A DNA stretch of 64,000 nt, from NCBI GenBank assembly GCA_026419785.1, contig JAODTK010005409.1, positions 124,001 through 188,000 of the forward strand, written 5' to 3'. Both the position numbers and the translations under genes were made by a program. Numbering within the stretch: the first letter of the stretch is position 1; every line of letters begins with the position of its first letter. The notes beneath the pieces are model-generated. The model searched no databases. It was not told the DNA's origin and saw nothing but the letters and a program-made list of their open reading frames with translations. Shown here piece after piece: positions 11,590 to 23,634 of the stretch. Origin of the DNA: Sclerodactyla briareus (taxonomy: Eukaryota; Echinodermata; Holothuroidea; Dendrochirotida; Sclerodactylidae).

Positions 11590-12130
11590 CCGGTCATGTT
11601 CAGCCAAATTTCTTGAATAAGAGATGCTGGGATGTATACGTCTGGCGGTTTACCCGCCCGACTTTCCTAGTTTCTTGCTGGCTTTTATCCGCACGCACAG
11701 CCATCATTACATTCTTGCAGTGCGACACCATTCTGAGTCGTCTATCTGTATCAGGAGCCCTCATCCAGTATGGTAATAGAGGGCTCTGCTCTGTATCAAC
11801 GTCTTGTTCAAATTGTAATTTCGATTCCAATATTGGAAGCGGTCAACTACACCACTGATAGAGTACCCCCGCTCTGAAATTCAATTTTTTTCGATGAATG
11901 GTTAGAACAGGCGTTGTACAATAAGCGGACATCGAGGATCACCGTTTAGCATTTTACAAATTAAGCATGGCTCAAAAAATAATATCTTTAAGAAAAATGT
12001 ACAATTATTTGAAAAAGACGTGGATACAGAAGACTAATGGTGGCGCAGTGCAGAAATGTTATGTCGGATAAAAGGCAGCAGGAAAAATCGAGGATATATC
12101 GACGTCTTAACACAAGTCTATATCGACGAA
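11590..12130. repeat. Inverted pair of a diverged repeat
   Basis: The plus strand at 11985-12125 (GGATACAGAAGACT, ATGGTGGCGCAGTGCAGAAATG, CGGATAAAAGGCAGCAGGAA, CGACGTC) matches the minus strand of 11590-11880 (GATACAGATAGACGACT, ATGGTGTCGCACTGCAAGAATG, CGGATAAAAGCCAGCAAGAA, CAGACGT) in the same order. The two arms are separated by about 100 bp. A 76-codon minus-strand frame crosses the left arm. Because the homology extends through a frameshifted partner, I read it as a repeat rather than a gene. Confidence 0.6.
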
Positions 12131-12379
12131 GGAGATAACTCGAGCCTCTCGAGGTGATCGGATATGACAAAGGCCCCAAGGGGTGACACATGGACGGAAA
12201 GAAGGCAAGAATTGCCAAGTATCTTTAATAAACTCGTGGAGATTTGTAGGAATTTTAGAAGGAGACTACATTCTTTCTCGCAATCATCGGCGCCTAGTGG
12301 CATCTTGTTGGCCAATGTTAGCAGGTACAGAGGTTCGATCTGAGCCTCATTGATTCCGGTACGGACGAATGCTCTGTGC

Positions 12380-12490
12380 GTGATAGGATGCGGATTATCA
12401 GTCGGTAGAGCTCCAGACTGATAACAAACATTGATTGCCAGGAGTTCGGAGCCCGAGGAGCCCGAGGCCTTGGCCACAGTGTTGGTCAAG
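12380..12490 (+). repeat. tRNA-derived SINE fragment
   Basis: GATTATCAGTCGGTAGAGC at about 12393-12411 matches a tRNA D-arm/A-box. A degenerate B-box-like GGAGTTCGGAGCCC lies at 12441-12454. Spacing fits a tRNA-like head of about 68 nt (12390-12457). The second promoter box is mutated, so it is unlikely to be a functional tRNA. Confidence 0.55.
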
Positions 12491-13139
12491 ACATGTCTCC
12501 AGGACGGTCCTTAACGCACCCCGGGTTAAGTGGTTACCTTGTAGGGACTAATTGTGGAACGAGCATCGAGCACTACGGTATGTGGCAGCTCTATTGGGAA
12601 GTGACGTACTAAAACGGTGCATCGAGAGAGAACAAGGAAGAGGCGCGGCTCTATGTACGGCTTGTGACGAGTCACTAATGATCAGGGTAATAATCTGTAG
12701 GCTAGAGCACTTTGAGCAGGGTCCCCAACCTGGAAAAGCGCTAAATAAACCAGATAGCGGATTTATCATTATTATAAGGTTACACAAACCATTGCACCAG
12801 CGTCCTGTGGAGGAATGCTGATAAATCACGTCCACGTGATTTGATCTACTCGACTATGGATGGGTGAAAAACAAGGGATAATATGTTCCTCAGTGTACAA
12901 AGAATGGCTGACCTCGGCCCTATGATGTCTTCAATCTAGGGCGGTGAATTATGCAAGTGAAGACAGATGCATGGATCCAGCTGATATTTAGTGATGCCAA
13001 TGGCAAGTTCAGATCATAACGATGACTATGAAACTTGCGCATATAGATATGAACATTTGCAGATTTCCAGGAGGAAAAATAACGGTGACTGCATCTTCAA
13101 CTGTGATATTGACAACAACTATGTGCTTGGACAGGACTG
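12491..13139. other. No supported feature
   Basis: Open frames overlap on both strands at 12548-12835. Composition does not favour either, and no splice signals were found. Confidence 0.35.
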
Positions 13140-13475
13140 AGCAAATAGGTATTTTAAAGTAGAGGGGCAATCTGCGTTATCTAATCATTAAACTGTGAGT
13201 TTTGTGACATAGTGCGTGTGTGTAAGCTAACATCACAGAATGTCTCACTGACAGAGGAACCTGTATGCTGGTTGCTATTACTGGGAGATATAGTGTGCAC
13301 CTCTAGGCTAGAACATCACGTGGAATGTCTGGCAGAGGGTCCGCATTTCAATTAACTGTGAGATAGAGGTGGGTGCCTCGAAATAACATCATGACTAAAA
13401 TCTGGCTCACAGAGGGCACTTGTATAGTATTTTTCGTTACCACTGAGATAGTATGGAATGGTCACCTCAGAAAAC
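13140..13475 (+). repeat. Short tandem repeat, three ~80-bp diverged units
   Basis: AACATCAC/AACATCAT recurs at about 13229, 13312 and 13386. Each is followed by a TCTGGC/TCTCACTGACAGAGG-type stretch and then CTGAGATAG/CTGTGAGATAG. Units are imperfect. Followed by an A22 run at 13521-13542. Confidence 0.55.
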
Positions 13476-13542
13476 ATGTATAGGCTACTGCTCGACATTA
13501 CCAGACCACATATTTTCCACAAAAAAAAAAAAAAAAAAAAAA

Positions 13543-14020
13543 TAGACATGCTGTCACCCACTTATCATGACTGAACAACGTATTTGGTACAACCTACGTT
13601 ATTGCTGACGAAGTGAAGATATAATTATAAGTAAGACATAACGATATAATTGGGATGCCATATTCTCCCAATCGAAAAATCAGTTATCATTCTTAACAAC
13701 ATATGTAGAAACGGTATCAGACCAGAAAACAGCTAGGCAGATCAAAAGTAAGGAATTCAACTGAAAGATTACCTTAGACTTGTACGTAACTGTAGGCGAA
13801 GGCACGCAAGACCTCAACATTTTTGGAAGCGCTATTCGTCTTTACCATTGGCAAACTACGAATATTGAACCCCTTCCAAATCGAGGGCGACCGGCGGACT
13901 GGGGATATTATGCTTCTAACCCTCGCCATATACACTACGCTAGGGTGTTACATGAGATTGCTTGAGTGGATTTCTTAATGTTTGTTTAGGATTGGTAAAA
14001 AGTGAACATCAGCTCCGAAG
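13543..14020. other. No supported feature
   Basis: AT-rich spacer. No exon or repeat recognised. Confidence 0.35.
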
Positions 14021-14024
14021 ATTA

Positions 14025-14620
14025 TTAATATTATGGATATTATGGGATATTATGTTTTGCCTTCGCCGTAACCGCCACGTCCGCCGCGTCTAGCTGCTAT
14101 GTCCGCGTCCGCGAAGTTTCGTGTTAGTGCATATTAAGTATTCAACGCTTTATCTGATTGTACTGAAACTTGGCGAATTGGCACACATGTCTGCTCGAAG
14201 CCCCTGGCATGCCGTACTGGAGCGCCTATGCAGGAGCAGAAGTCCAAAGATATACGGGGGCATATGGTGAAGAGGATCGCAGATAGAGAGTAAAACAAAT
14301 TCAACGTGTTTCACGAGTACAACAATAGTGTTCCTCCTCACTTTGCGCTCGTGGCCTCTGACGAGACTTTGAACAGGGCACACATTACGCAGTCTAATGT
14401 CCTCCCCAGCGCCATAGTCTCCCCAAGGTAAATCTCAGATGAGCTCAAAAGCGGACTTTGAGCCATGACTGCTGCCCCTCTATTTTGCAGGTTCACGCGA
14501 AAAAGGTGTCGAGTACACGAAACTGAGGGCTGGGGACTTCGATATATAGGGGAATAAACTTTCCCTCCTTTGGTCATGGATGTACTATTTGATATATAAA
14601 GCCCTAATACCATGATCGCC
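14025..14620 (+). repeat. Dispersed repeat family A, copy 3
   Basis: Contains GATATTATGTTTTGCC, CCGCCACGTCCGCCGCG, TTATCTGATTG, GAAACTTGGCGAATTGG, CACACATGTC, AATCTCAGATGAGCTC and CCTCTATTTTGCAGGTT in the same order and orientation as the 62-kb copy. It is the longest copy together with that one. Two minus-strand frames within it are incidental. Confidence 0.7.
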
Positions 14621-14748
14621 TTTCATACGTGTTCAAAAAGTGGGATATACACTCAAAACTGTTAATGTCGATGGCCTGAATGCGCCTTTCCCGAGCATAG
14701 TAGCCACGGGACCCCCGACAGGCTGAGCAGATAATACCTCAATGCTTC

Positions 14749-15374
14749 CTAGAGCAATCTTCGCTGGAACTCCTCTCGGAGTTCTTGCAACGTGGACTGA
14801 AAAACTTTCGATCTCCCATGTGCCTTATGAATGGCAAGGGATGGTGCGTCACACTGGGCTTCGGCAATATGATAAATTGTTTGGCAGAGACCTGCTTGCA
14901 TACAACGGGCATTGAATTAATGTTTGTCAACAACTTGTGACAGTGTGATGCTCACTTTGATGTACCAATCCGGGCTACATCCAAGGGTATCTCGGAGGCC
15001 ATTTGCAGCCCATGAGTTGGCTTCAATGGTCCTCTTGGTTTGGGTATAGGCCATTCTATGTGCACTCGGGTTCACGCAGTACCCAATTGTATGGCACCAT
15101 GTGTCATTACTCATCCATTCGATGTTAGTCATAAGCGTACTATACCCTGGTCATCCTTCATCAAACTCGGATGCACACCTGAGTCATAGTGAAGGGCATC
15201 TATCTGGCAGTCCCCTCTGTCAACAATACTTTTGTCTTGCTTGGGGTCATCTTTGTTTAAGGTGGCCGTGACCATTTCAACGCCCTTTGGTTTTCTCGCG
15301 ATACCTCCTCATGTTTTGATCGAACCCTATTGGGGCCCACTTATGCTGGGATGAGTCCCCGGGTACTATGATAA
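14749..15374 (-). pseudogene. Coding-like segment of unknown family (~205 codons), two frameshifts and one stop
   Basis: Minus strand. A C-rich acceptor ending in CAG at 15377-15375 precedes IIVPGDSSQHKWAPIGFDQN and MRRYREKTKG. A one-base excess in a G-run near 15275 moves to the frame reading VEMVTATLNKDDPKQDKSIV and DCQIDALHYDSGVHPSLMKD. A second one-base shift near 15140, again at a G-run, leads to MTNIEWMSNDTWCHTIGY, TQTKRTIEANSWAANGLRD, TLGCSPDWYIKVSITLSQVV. An in-frame TAA at about 14918 is followed in the same frame by FNARCMQAGLCQTIYHIAEA and FQSTLQELREEFQRRLL, ending at a TAG (14751-14749). Several cysteines and a final amphipathic helix are visible. I do not recognise the family. 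It is either a decayed gene or transposon exon, or a real terminal exon with consensus errors. Confidence 0.6.
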
Positions 15375-15390
15375 CTGGGGGGGGGGGGGT

Positions 15391-16450
15391 TCAAGTTCCC
15401 CTACTAGTTCCCCTACGGTGGGGTTTCCCTATACACAAATATGTATTGTTCTTGTCCGATGGGTTCGAACTGGTACCGTCGCGTGTGCAACCGCGAGCAA
15501 TACTTTTCATTCCTTTCAACCCTGCCCGTGTGCACAGTTAGGCCCGGCAGACGTTCATATCCTCACATGTCATTCTTCTCCATACAATCGATCCAGTGCT
15601 CATGATATTGGTAACGCGTCGACGTTTATGCTCTGTCGGGCTTTCTGCTGTACGAGAGCATGCAAGAGCGAGACCAGTTGGCCAACTCCTATATTCAACG
15701 GTCTGGTCGATGGTCACCGTCAGCTCTCCGGCTCAAATCGAGATCACAGTTCTTGTTCTTCGCTATATTAAACAGTAAAGGCGAGTGTAGTATTATTGGG
15801 GGTAATACTAATAACATGCATAGCTGAACTGAACCCGTGATTACATAGTAACATGAAGAACTAGAAGACAAACGTCAAGTCGTCGTGGGACGTGTGTTTA
15901 ATCTGAACAGATACCAAGTCACTGGGAAGTTTATTGCTGAAGGTGTGATCACTATATCACTCACTCTGATCACGGTACTGACCGTCTACTGTGGCCACTA
16001 CGTTCGGCCAGCGTAGCCTATACCTTTGGGCTGTAGTGTAAGTCTGTACAGTGTACTGATTCTGTCATTACCTTTTTCGCACATAGCATGTTGCGGTGAT
16101 TGTGGGATAGTTTTCTGATGGGCATTCTGGTATAACTTCAGGGGGGCATTTTGTGTTAGCATTTATTGGAAAAACTTGTAATTTCAGTATCTTCCTCATT
16201 CGCCGTGCATATTCTCCCAAAATTTAGAGGCTATGTTTCCTCGATCATTTTTTTACAAATTATCGTGACAGATCCGACTAAAATGTGCCAATTCCTCTGA
16301 CCTGAAAAATCGTTTTATTCCGCTGAAATTCCTACGTTGGCCTTCCATAGTTGCCTACTTTGCCCTGAGCTAAGACCACAATGCAATTGCGAGAAGCTAT
16401 TTGCGAAAAGTCCCTATAGCTTAGGCCTAGCTAGTCGCTAACTGCTACTG
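15391..16450. other. No firmly supported feature
   Basis: A 117-codon plus-strand frame at 15418-15771 and an overlapping one at 15596-15778 have no splice signals or recognisable motifs. Nothing else is seen. Confidence 0.3.
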
Positions 16451-16452
16451 AG

Positions 16453-16680
16453 TTATTTCCGTTTCCCTACACATCTCAAGTCGCTGTCCATCACACATCT
16501 AAAAATATCGCATGCCTTCCCCCGGCCAAAATGGACGAGGACCTCCTCAAGATTGGAAAACATCCTCTTGCGTGAAACTTGCACATGCTCCTTCAACTTC
16601 TTCTTCCTTCGGGATGCGTAAAATGCAGAAAAATTGTCGTATGGAGAGAATCGGAGCAGTAAAGTTTGTCTGCCACTCAT
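16453..16680 (-). CDS. Candidate coding segment, unknown product
   Basis: Minus-strand open frame of 75 codons. It includes a basic stretch RRKKKLKEHVQVSRKR followed by MFSNLEEVLVHFGRGK. The pattern basic strand, hydrophobic helix, glycine turn faintly recalls doublecortin-type domains (VxKKRFxSxExLL), but the second half does not follow that family without a frame change. No clear splice sites were found. Its protein-like composition is the only evidence. Confidence 0.3.
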   Translation of the reverse strand: MSGRQTLLLRFSPYDNFSAFYASRRKKKLKEHVQVSRKRMFSNLEEVLVHFGRGKACDIFRCVMDSDLRCVGKRK

Positions 16681-17029
16681 TCTTCCCTACCGTGTAAAAG
16701 TAAGAGCTGCAGTTGAGTCTGGGGTATACACTTTGTCAACGCGGTTTCTACGTATCGTATCTTGTAGTGACTTACTAAACGCAACAGACAACACATCACA
16801 TTCATGTATCTCTCTGACTATTCCGTTTCAGCCGCATGAGGCCATTCCGGGGTTCAACTATCATTTGTGAAAAGCCTTGGTGCTCCGCTCTGGATTCCGT
16901 GCATGTGTAAATAGATTTAATCTTCTCTTTCAGGCCTCGGCGTGGCGGCGGCCTGGGCTTAAGTTGAATCGGCTGTGGTTTGCGTGTAGTAAGAGGGGAT
17001 GGGTAGGGGAGGTAGAGAGAGAGAAGGAG

Positions 17030-17612
17030 GAGATGGAATGGAGAAACATGGTCGGTCGAAAAAGGAAATATTATCAGGAAGAAATATATATGCCAAATCA
17101 CAAAATTTTTCTGATTGTGGAAATATTTATTCACAATGGAAAAGATGTTCCCCTCCAAAAAATATTTCGGAAGCACAAATATGTTTCGATGGCAAATTGT
17201 CGTAAAAGAAATAAGTGTCCTGATGAAAAAATATATGTAAAAATTTTTCATTTCAACACTTAATTGTTTGCAACAAATATACGTTAGCAACGATAATTTG
17301 TTTGCTAAAAATACATGTACCTTGAAAAAATTCTGTTGGCAAGAGTTATTTATTATTCCACTGGAAAAAATACATATGTACAGGAAAATCTTATATTGTT
17401 CCTACAAAATGTGTTTGTAACCAATATACTTCCATTACGCGATATTATCCATGACAAGACCTTTTCCGAACACGAATATTGTAGGGGATACTATAACAAA
17501 TGTTAAACCAAAAAATATATTTGGCTACATTATTTGTTTGGCAACAGAAAAATACATTTGCTTGTTAAAAATATTTGCACGAAAATATATATTATCAACG
17601 TAGCCTCATGGA
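17030..17612 (+). repeat. AT-rich element, left arm of large inverted pair
   Basis: TGCCAAATCA, TTTTCTGATTGTGGAAATAT, TTCACAATGGAAAA, TTCCCCTC, AAATATTTC, GAAGCACA and TTTGCAACAAATAT occur here in order and, on the opposite strand, at 19190-18960. The inner end TTATCAACGTAGCCTCA (about 17592-17612) matches the minus strand near 18800. Probably a non-autonomous DNA transposon copy. Minus-strand open frames across it are incidental. Confidence 0.7.
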
Positions 17613-18799
17613 CAGCCGTTGCTTCTCATCGTCAGAGTACCGGAGCCGTGAACTGCCGTGAATCTACTGTTACTGTACTGAGGGTACCTTCGTGGCATTC
17701 AGTTCCACTTTTCGTACTATACGGATACCGTTTTCAAGGGCTGATATAGGAAGCAAACTGATTATGAGGAAATAGCCATACTCCAACAGACCTATTTTTT
17801 AATGGTTTATCATATGATGATGCCTTCTTTGGTAAAATCGAGGGGGTCCCTAATAAACGGATGAAATGCATCGCCAGTGATTCCATTTCTTGGAGTTGTC
17901 GTCGTAATTGTGGAAGTTTGAACACCGGTGACCGGAGGCATGCTCGCGCATTTTTTTCTCAGGATAATTGGAGCACCAGGGCTATAGAATTTCACTGTTT
18001 GGGATTTATTGAAACTTGAAATTTCCGACATTATTTACTATTTACACCATCACCATGCGTTCAACGGAAACTAGAACCGCGGCAACGGCGGAAGAACTTT
18101 AAGCCATGCGTTCAAACAGCACCTAAACGGCGGCAACGGCGCAAGAACTTTAAACCATATTACTCAATCCTAACCTTATTTCGAGCACATGTGCAAATTC
18201 ATAGACATCCAGTTTGCATTCAACCTTCCTTCCAGAAAAAAAAATACCATGCTGGCCCGGCATCGCGCGACTTTTTCGGTACAGTGTGTACATGCGGATT
18301 GGTTACAAATACAAGGACTACTATACTAATTTTTCGTCGTTTCGATTATTAAGATCTGGATATAATGGACGCAGTACGCAATCATTTGAGAGGCTGTCCA
18401 TCTTGATTGAGTCGGCCATTACGAGTACATGAGGATTGCAAACCTTGGTCTGCACCGGCCTAGGCCGATGTCCCCCTAACACTCCCAGTAACCGTATCCC
18501 GCAACTCATCTGTTCTGTTTACTATAATAATAGGCCAGTGAGAATTCAGCAGGTGCTGGCATCCCTGTTCCGGTCGTCAAAGAGCGGGGGAATATGAAAG
18601 ACTTTTGTCACTCCGGGATCTGGGTCCCCAGTTCAAGGCCAGCTACTGGCAAGGCCTAGTAGTAGTAAATGCCGCACACATCACTTCAAGTCAAGTTGCA
18701 GATGTCTGTGGTAGTTTTCACGGTTACGGCGGGTGCAAGGCAGCATGGCGGGATGCTACGCCAGTGGAATCGATGCATCACTGAAACGACTGAACTGAG
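17613..18799. other. Spacer between the inverted arms
   Basis: Contains a two-copy ~52-bp direct duplication at 18053-18158 (CCATGCGTTCAA ... CGGCAACGGCG ... AAGAACTTTAA). A minus-strand open frame at 17734-17925 includes FKLPQLRRQLQEMESLAMHF, which looks somewhat protein-like, but no start or splice context supports a gene. Confidence 0.4.
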
Positions 18800-19263
18800 A
18801 CTACGTTAATAATATTATTTTTCTCGTTGATAATATAATTATAGCAGAGCAAACAAATTTCCGTTGCCAACATATTCTTTTGTTGCAAACATATCAGGGT
18901 TGCCAAGACTACGTTAATATTTTTTTTTTTTTTACGTTGAATAATCTAATTGTGCAAGCAAAAAATTTTCATTGCAAAAAAATATTTGTTGCAAACATAT
19001 TAGTGTTGCAACAATTATTTTTTGCAAGAAAATGTATCTACATGATTCTATCATTGGGAAAACGTTTCTCTTATGATAATTTCTCCATCGGAACATATTA
19101 TGTGCTTCTGAAATATTTTGAGGGGAAAAGTATTTTCCATTGTGAATAATATTTCCACAATCAGAAAATATATCCTTTGATTTGGCAATGAATATTTCTG
19201 AAATAGGGGATAAAATTTCCTCCCATCGCATATCTTTTAACAATAGATAAATGATATTTCTTC
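18800..19263 (-). repeat. AT-rich element, right arm of large inverted pair
   Basis: Reverse-complement counterpart of 17030-17612, with the same ordered words and several indels. Arm-to-arm distance is about 1.2 kb. The right arm is shorter than the left by about 120 bp. Confidence 0.7.
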
Positions 19264-21719
19264 CTAATAGCTTATCCCTTTCTCGCGCATAATAAACAGC
19301 AAATCAATGTCATTCATTGCCTCTTTTGTCAGCAGATCATTTTTAGGGGATGCGTAATGGAAGTGTGTTCGTCTGTGTCGGTGACTGCATCTGGTTATCT
19401 GGGGATATTTTTTGCGATGACTAAATCCGTTTCTTACTGAAAAAATAACAAATTACCAACTTTGACTATGACCAATACACTACCTGTGGTGAGATACTTG
19501 TATTACACTCTCAGACACTATCTCAGTTACTCGTTATGAAAGGTTAAATAACCTAAGACTTAAATGTAGACAAAAACATACCCGTATAGTTTTGTCAATT
19601 ACACGCGTGTCTCCTAAAATGTGATGGGAACTGGAAGTACCACCACCCACCATAATAAGCCCTGTATAGATTTTGCACCCCCACATAATATGTGACATGC
19701 AAGAATTTTTTTTCCAATGGAATTGCCAACAAGTGGACTATGACATGCTCTATTTTACCTTTGCATAGCATTGCCATAGCAGTGAGGATGCTATATGCCA
19801 CTTCCATCAAGGATCATTGTTTCTATTTCTCTGCAACAAAACTAACATTTTTTTATTGGGGACATTTACAAGTGCGGCGACATATGGCAGGCCAGATCGT
19901 TGAGAATTGGTTGTTTTTGTGGGGAACGTGGTTCATTGCCCCCCCCCCCCTCCCGGCAATGCTTGAAGCCCACCAACTGCCATTTTCCGAAAATTGACAT
20001 AGCCAATGAATGGCTAGAGTTTAGTCTACTTCAGATCATGGTGTGCTGCTCCTTGATCCAGGCGCCAATCCATATTCAGAAGTGGGGGGGGGGGCATTTG
20101 ACCGAAAGTTGAGGGGGGGGGGGGGGGAGGAAAAGCTGGCCAAAAAAATTACTGTAAAAAAATGAAAAGCATATGGGAGCACCTCGAAATGAGGGGGGGA
20201 ACACGTCCCCCCATTTCCCCAGGATTGACGCCGATAATTGTCCTTGATAAAAGAGGGAAGCTACGGTATGAGACGGATAACAAAGGGCCAGGGGATAATG
20301 CACATCCAGGCGGGTATGGGGTTGGGCTTATTTAATGAGTATGGCACTCTATATAGGAGCAGAGCTGGGCGGCACAAAAAAATCTGAGCATGGAAAAGTT
20401 CGCGACAAAACGAATTGAGCCGAAACAGTCGGCAAAAATAGCCAATTTCTGCCGACGACCTGATTTTTTCCAAATCAAAATAAATGCCGAGATATGCACA
20501 CATTTTCCACGATAGTGATGTCCAAGCAAAGTTCAAGCTGTCCCCGCGTTTGACGATGTGCTCTTGATGAACCTTGGTCGGTCCTGTTAGACTACGACAG
20601 CTATCTTGGCTCTAAACTCTCTGCAGCATGTGTTGTTTACCTACAGCCAGGGTAGAAAAACAGTCGGTCGTTCCCTCCCGTCCTCTTGAAACCCAGATGA
20701 TCTCCTATCCTTCCTCTGTCATGCGTTCCGGACGATAGAATAGTGAAGCATCTTTACCGGCGGTACCACCGAGTACGGTAAAGACCTGGCTTCAATGGTC
20801 CCGTCATACATACGGTCCATCTGTTTGGCAGGGAAAGGGTCAGTCGGGACCCCCAAGGAAATGCGCTCAAGTTGACCCCTAAACCCTGGCTGCAATATTT
20901 GTTCGAATAACAGTTGTCGTGAACAGATAGGGGGGGGGGGGGTGTGTCCCCCTCCAGGGTCGAAATCTTTTTCAATTTCGGGGGCTATTTTGAAAAAAAA
21001 AATCGCCCCCCTAAACATTTTCGGGGCTACATTGAGAAGCTTTCGGGGGCTACTTGATAACATTATTGTTTAAAAATAACCCTAAAAATGCTATGAAACT
21101 GCATGAATTGCCACTGTAGAGTCCCCACTTAGAATGATCCCTTCAGTAAGGGCGGGGGTAGGAAATTTGTCTCTTGCACCAGAGGCTGGTGATTGAAAGC
21201 GGAGCCTGCAGAGGGTGGAGATGGCTTCCAGGCATCATGTGGTCCTCTCTTAGCTGCACCTGCAATGTTCCACTATAAATCGAACGGGCAAAAACATGAA
21301 TATATTGTTTCTTGTAGGGTTTGAAATACTTTCTCGATTTTGGGGGTATATTTTTCAGGAAAAAATTCCCCCTCTCAATCATTTCGGGTGCTATTTCATA
21401 GTGCTACTTAATAATTAGGCTATGGTAAAACGAGTGACTCTGCCTACAGTGTTAATTGTAGGCTGCATGGGGGGCAATCCTAGAAGAACACAGAACATGC
21501 CCTCCCATTTGATTTCTCACTGTAACACAGCACTTTTGGTGAAACGAGGCCCATCCCCCCTCCCTTCACCCATATAGAGCAAGACACCTCTCGTGCGTAG
21601 CTAGCTAGCTACATGCTGTACAATTGCTTTTTTTTTTGCCGCAGTTTAATCATATTTAGCAGTGACCTCACCTTTGATTAGGGCCGAGAGGATGAGCACT
21701 GTGCTTGTTGTGTTATTTA
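19264..21719. other. Intergenic, G/C homopolymer-rich, no gene seen
   Basis: Contains several G or C tracts (about 19940-19951, 20085-20127, 20931-20942). There is also a loosely repeated phrase of the type 'gggggctattttgaaaaa...ccccc' near 20960-21060 and 21320-21410, suggesting a low-copy dispersed repeat. Proline-rich minus-strand frames arise from the C tracts. Confidence 0.4.
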
Positions 21720-22218
21720 GGAATACTGCAGCCTAGACACTCCCAAACCTAGATATCTCCCAAATCTAACACAAAAAAAAACAAAAAAAAAAACAAAACA
21801 AACAATTAATTCTTAGTTCGCTCTGTGAGAATTTTCAACTAAACTCAAATATTCTGGTTTCTGAGGTGCCCGTAAAATCTCCATGTGCTAATCGTATAAT
21901 CTGTACATGTCTTGAAGGTGACAAGTGAGTGAATTGATAGCTACGATTCACAAATCAAGTTCGAGAACCGTGTATTCTAACTCACTGCCGGATACTGCAG
22001 CCTAGACACTCCAAAACCTAGATACTCCCAAATCTAACCAATTACTTCTTAGGTCCGCTCTGTGAGATTTTCACTCAAAATCATATATTCTTGTTTTCCG
22101 AATTGCCGTAACATGTCCATGTGCAATTCTGTCATATTGACTCTCTTGGAGGTGACAAGTCGGGAAATGATAGCTACGATCCCAAATCAGTTCGGAAAAC
22201 GTGTCTCCCTATCTACAC
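21720..22218 (+). repeat. Two-copy tandem duplication, ~230-270-bp unit
   Basis: GGAATACTGCAGCCTAGACA at about 21720 and GGATACTGCAGCCTAGACAC at about 21988 start two parallel units. Both contain CCAAATCTAAC, CGCTCTGTGAGA, ATGTCCATGTGC/CTCCATGTGC, GAGGTGACAAGT and GATAGCTACGAT. The first unit carries an A-rich insertion near 21772-21795. Confidence 0.85.
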
Positions 22219-23634
22219 ACTGTAGCATAGGCAAATTTAACATTAGGCCACCCAGACAATCTTCCGAAATTTGTGATCATAACTTCATCAATTTAGTTGT
22301 TTTTAGGTTTGATTTGGCAAAATCAGTCTTGTTCCTCCTGGTCTCATACTCTCGTGCAGCGAATTCAATCAATTTCACATGTTTTCTGCGAGTGTTACGA
22401 TTAAATAATTAAAGCTAAGAAATCCCAACTAAACTTGAGAATTTCTCTGCAAAACACTTTGTGGTGAATTGGGTATTTAATGACGCGACTGCTGTCGAGC
22501 GATGGGCCTGAGCGGCCAACACTCTGTGTCGCTTGCGAGTGTACGTACGTACGTGTCTGTATTGGGTGGGTGCAGTGGGAGTTCAATGCAGTACCTAATG
22601 TAATGTGACCGAACTTGAAATTTTAAATCGTTACGTGAATCATAAGGAACAGTGGTCTTACTACACGATCGTAGATTCACAGAAATCTAAACATTTTCGA
22701 TTATTATTTGGCGAAAATCAGAATTCTTTTTTGCTTGTACATACCAAAGCTAAATGAAGAATTTTTCAGGGCGATTATCCCGATGTTTTGATATTTTTCG
22801 CCCCATCAATGTGATTTCGAGAGCTCTTTTTTTAACTTTTTTTTTGGGGGGGGTGGGCGATTCGCCCTCCCCCCGTGTTTTCGGACGCTCGGTCCCTCCC
22901 TTTTGTGTTCAGTGACCAATAAGGGTCCCAGATGCAATCTCGTCTACATTTGCAGTCTTTACAGTACCAAAGTGTCTGATAGCTATATAGGCTTCCAAAA
23001 TTTGCACGGAATTTTTGCATATTTTTATACATTTCATTTGAGGATGAGGTGGGCTTTGTAACCACCACATTTCCTTAATGGGCCCGAGTCCCCTATTCAA
23101 CTGCCAAAAGCGGTCTCCCCACGTCATAAAGTCTGTTCCCTCTTGAGGGCGACAAGATAGCCTCTTCATACACCCCGAGTTGGTAAGGCGACAGTTATAG
23201 GCTACCGAACATTGTTGAACCGTTATGCTAACGTGGAATCATCCAGTCCTGAAGGCTGAACCTATCCCTCATCCACCTCAAACTTCTTGCTCAATTTTGT
23301 ATATTTGATTGAAAATTCCTTTCGTCTCATCTTTTCGCAGAATTTTGCATTTTTGGTGTGACTTCATCAATTTCTGCCTAGATATTGTCTCTGCAGAGGC
23401 TAGCTAAGAAGGGGGCTGTGCTTTCCTCCTCGTATGTCCAGGTCTTCTGCTCATTGGCGTAGTTTCTTCGCCACAGACTTTTACATAACGTGGGGGGGGG
23501 CACAGACACAGTCGCACAGACATTTTGCAGTTAGGACACAAGGAATACATTTAGGGAGCGCAACTATATGTTGGGCAAAGCGAAACCAGGGAATATTGGT
23601 TGACCGCAAGACCCACAGATGGCCCAGATCTTAC
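22219..23634. other. No supported feature
   Basis: No convincing exon or repeat. Short CGTACGTACGT at about 22543-22553 and a G-tract near 22846-22853. Confidence 0.35.

Noticed and set aside
12390-12457. Functional tRNA gene
   Set aside because: A-box is good but the B-box and acceptor stem are degenerate; better explained as a SINE head.
17734-18031. Minus-strand frames in the spacer of the inverted pair
   Set aside because: One segment looks protein-like, but there is no acceptor, start or continuation.
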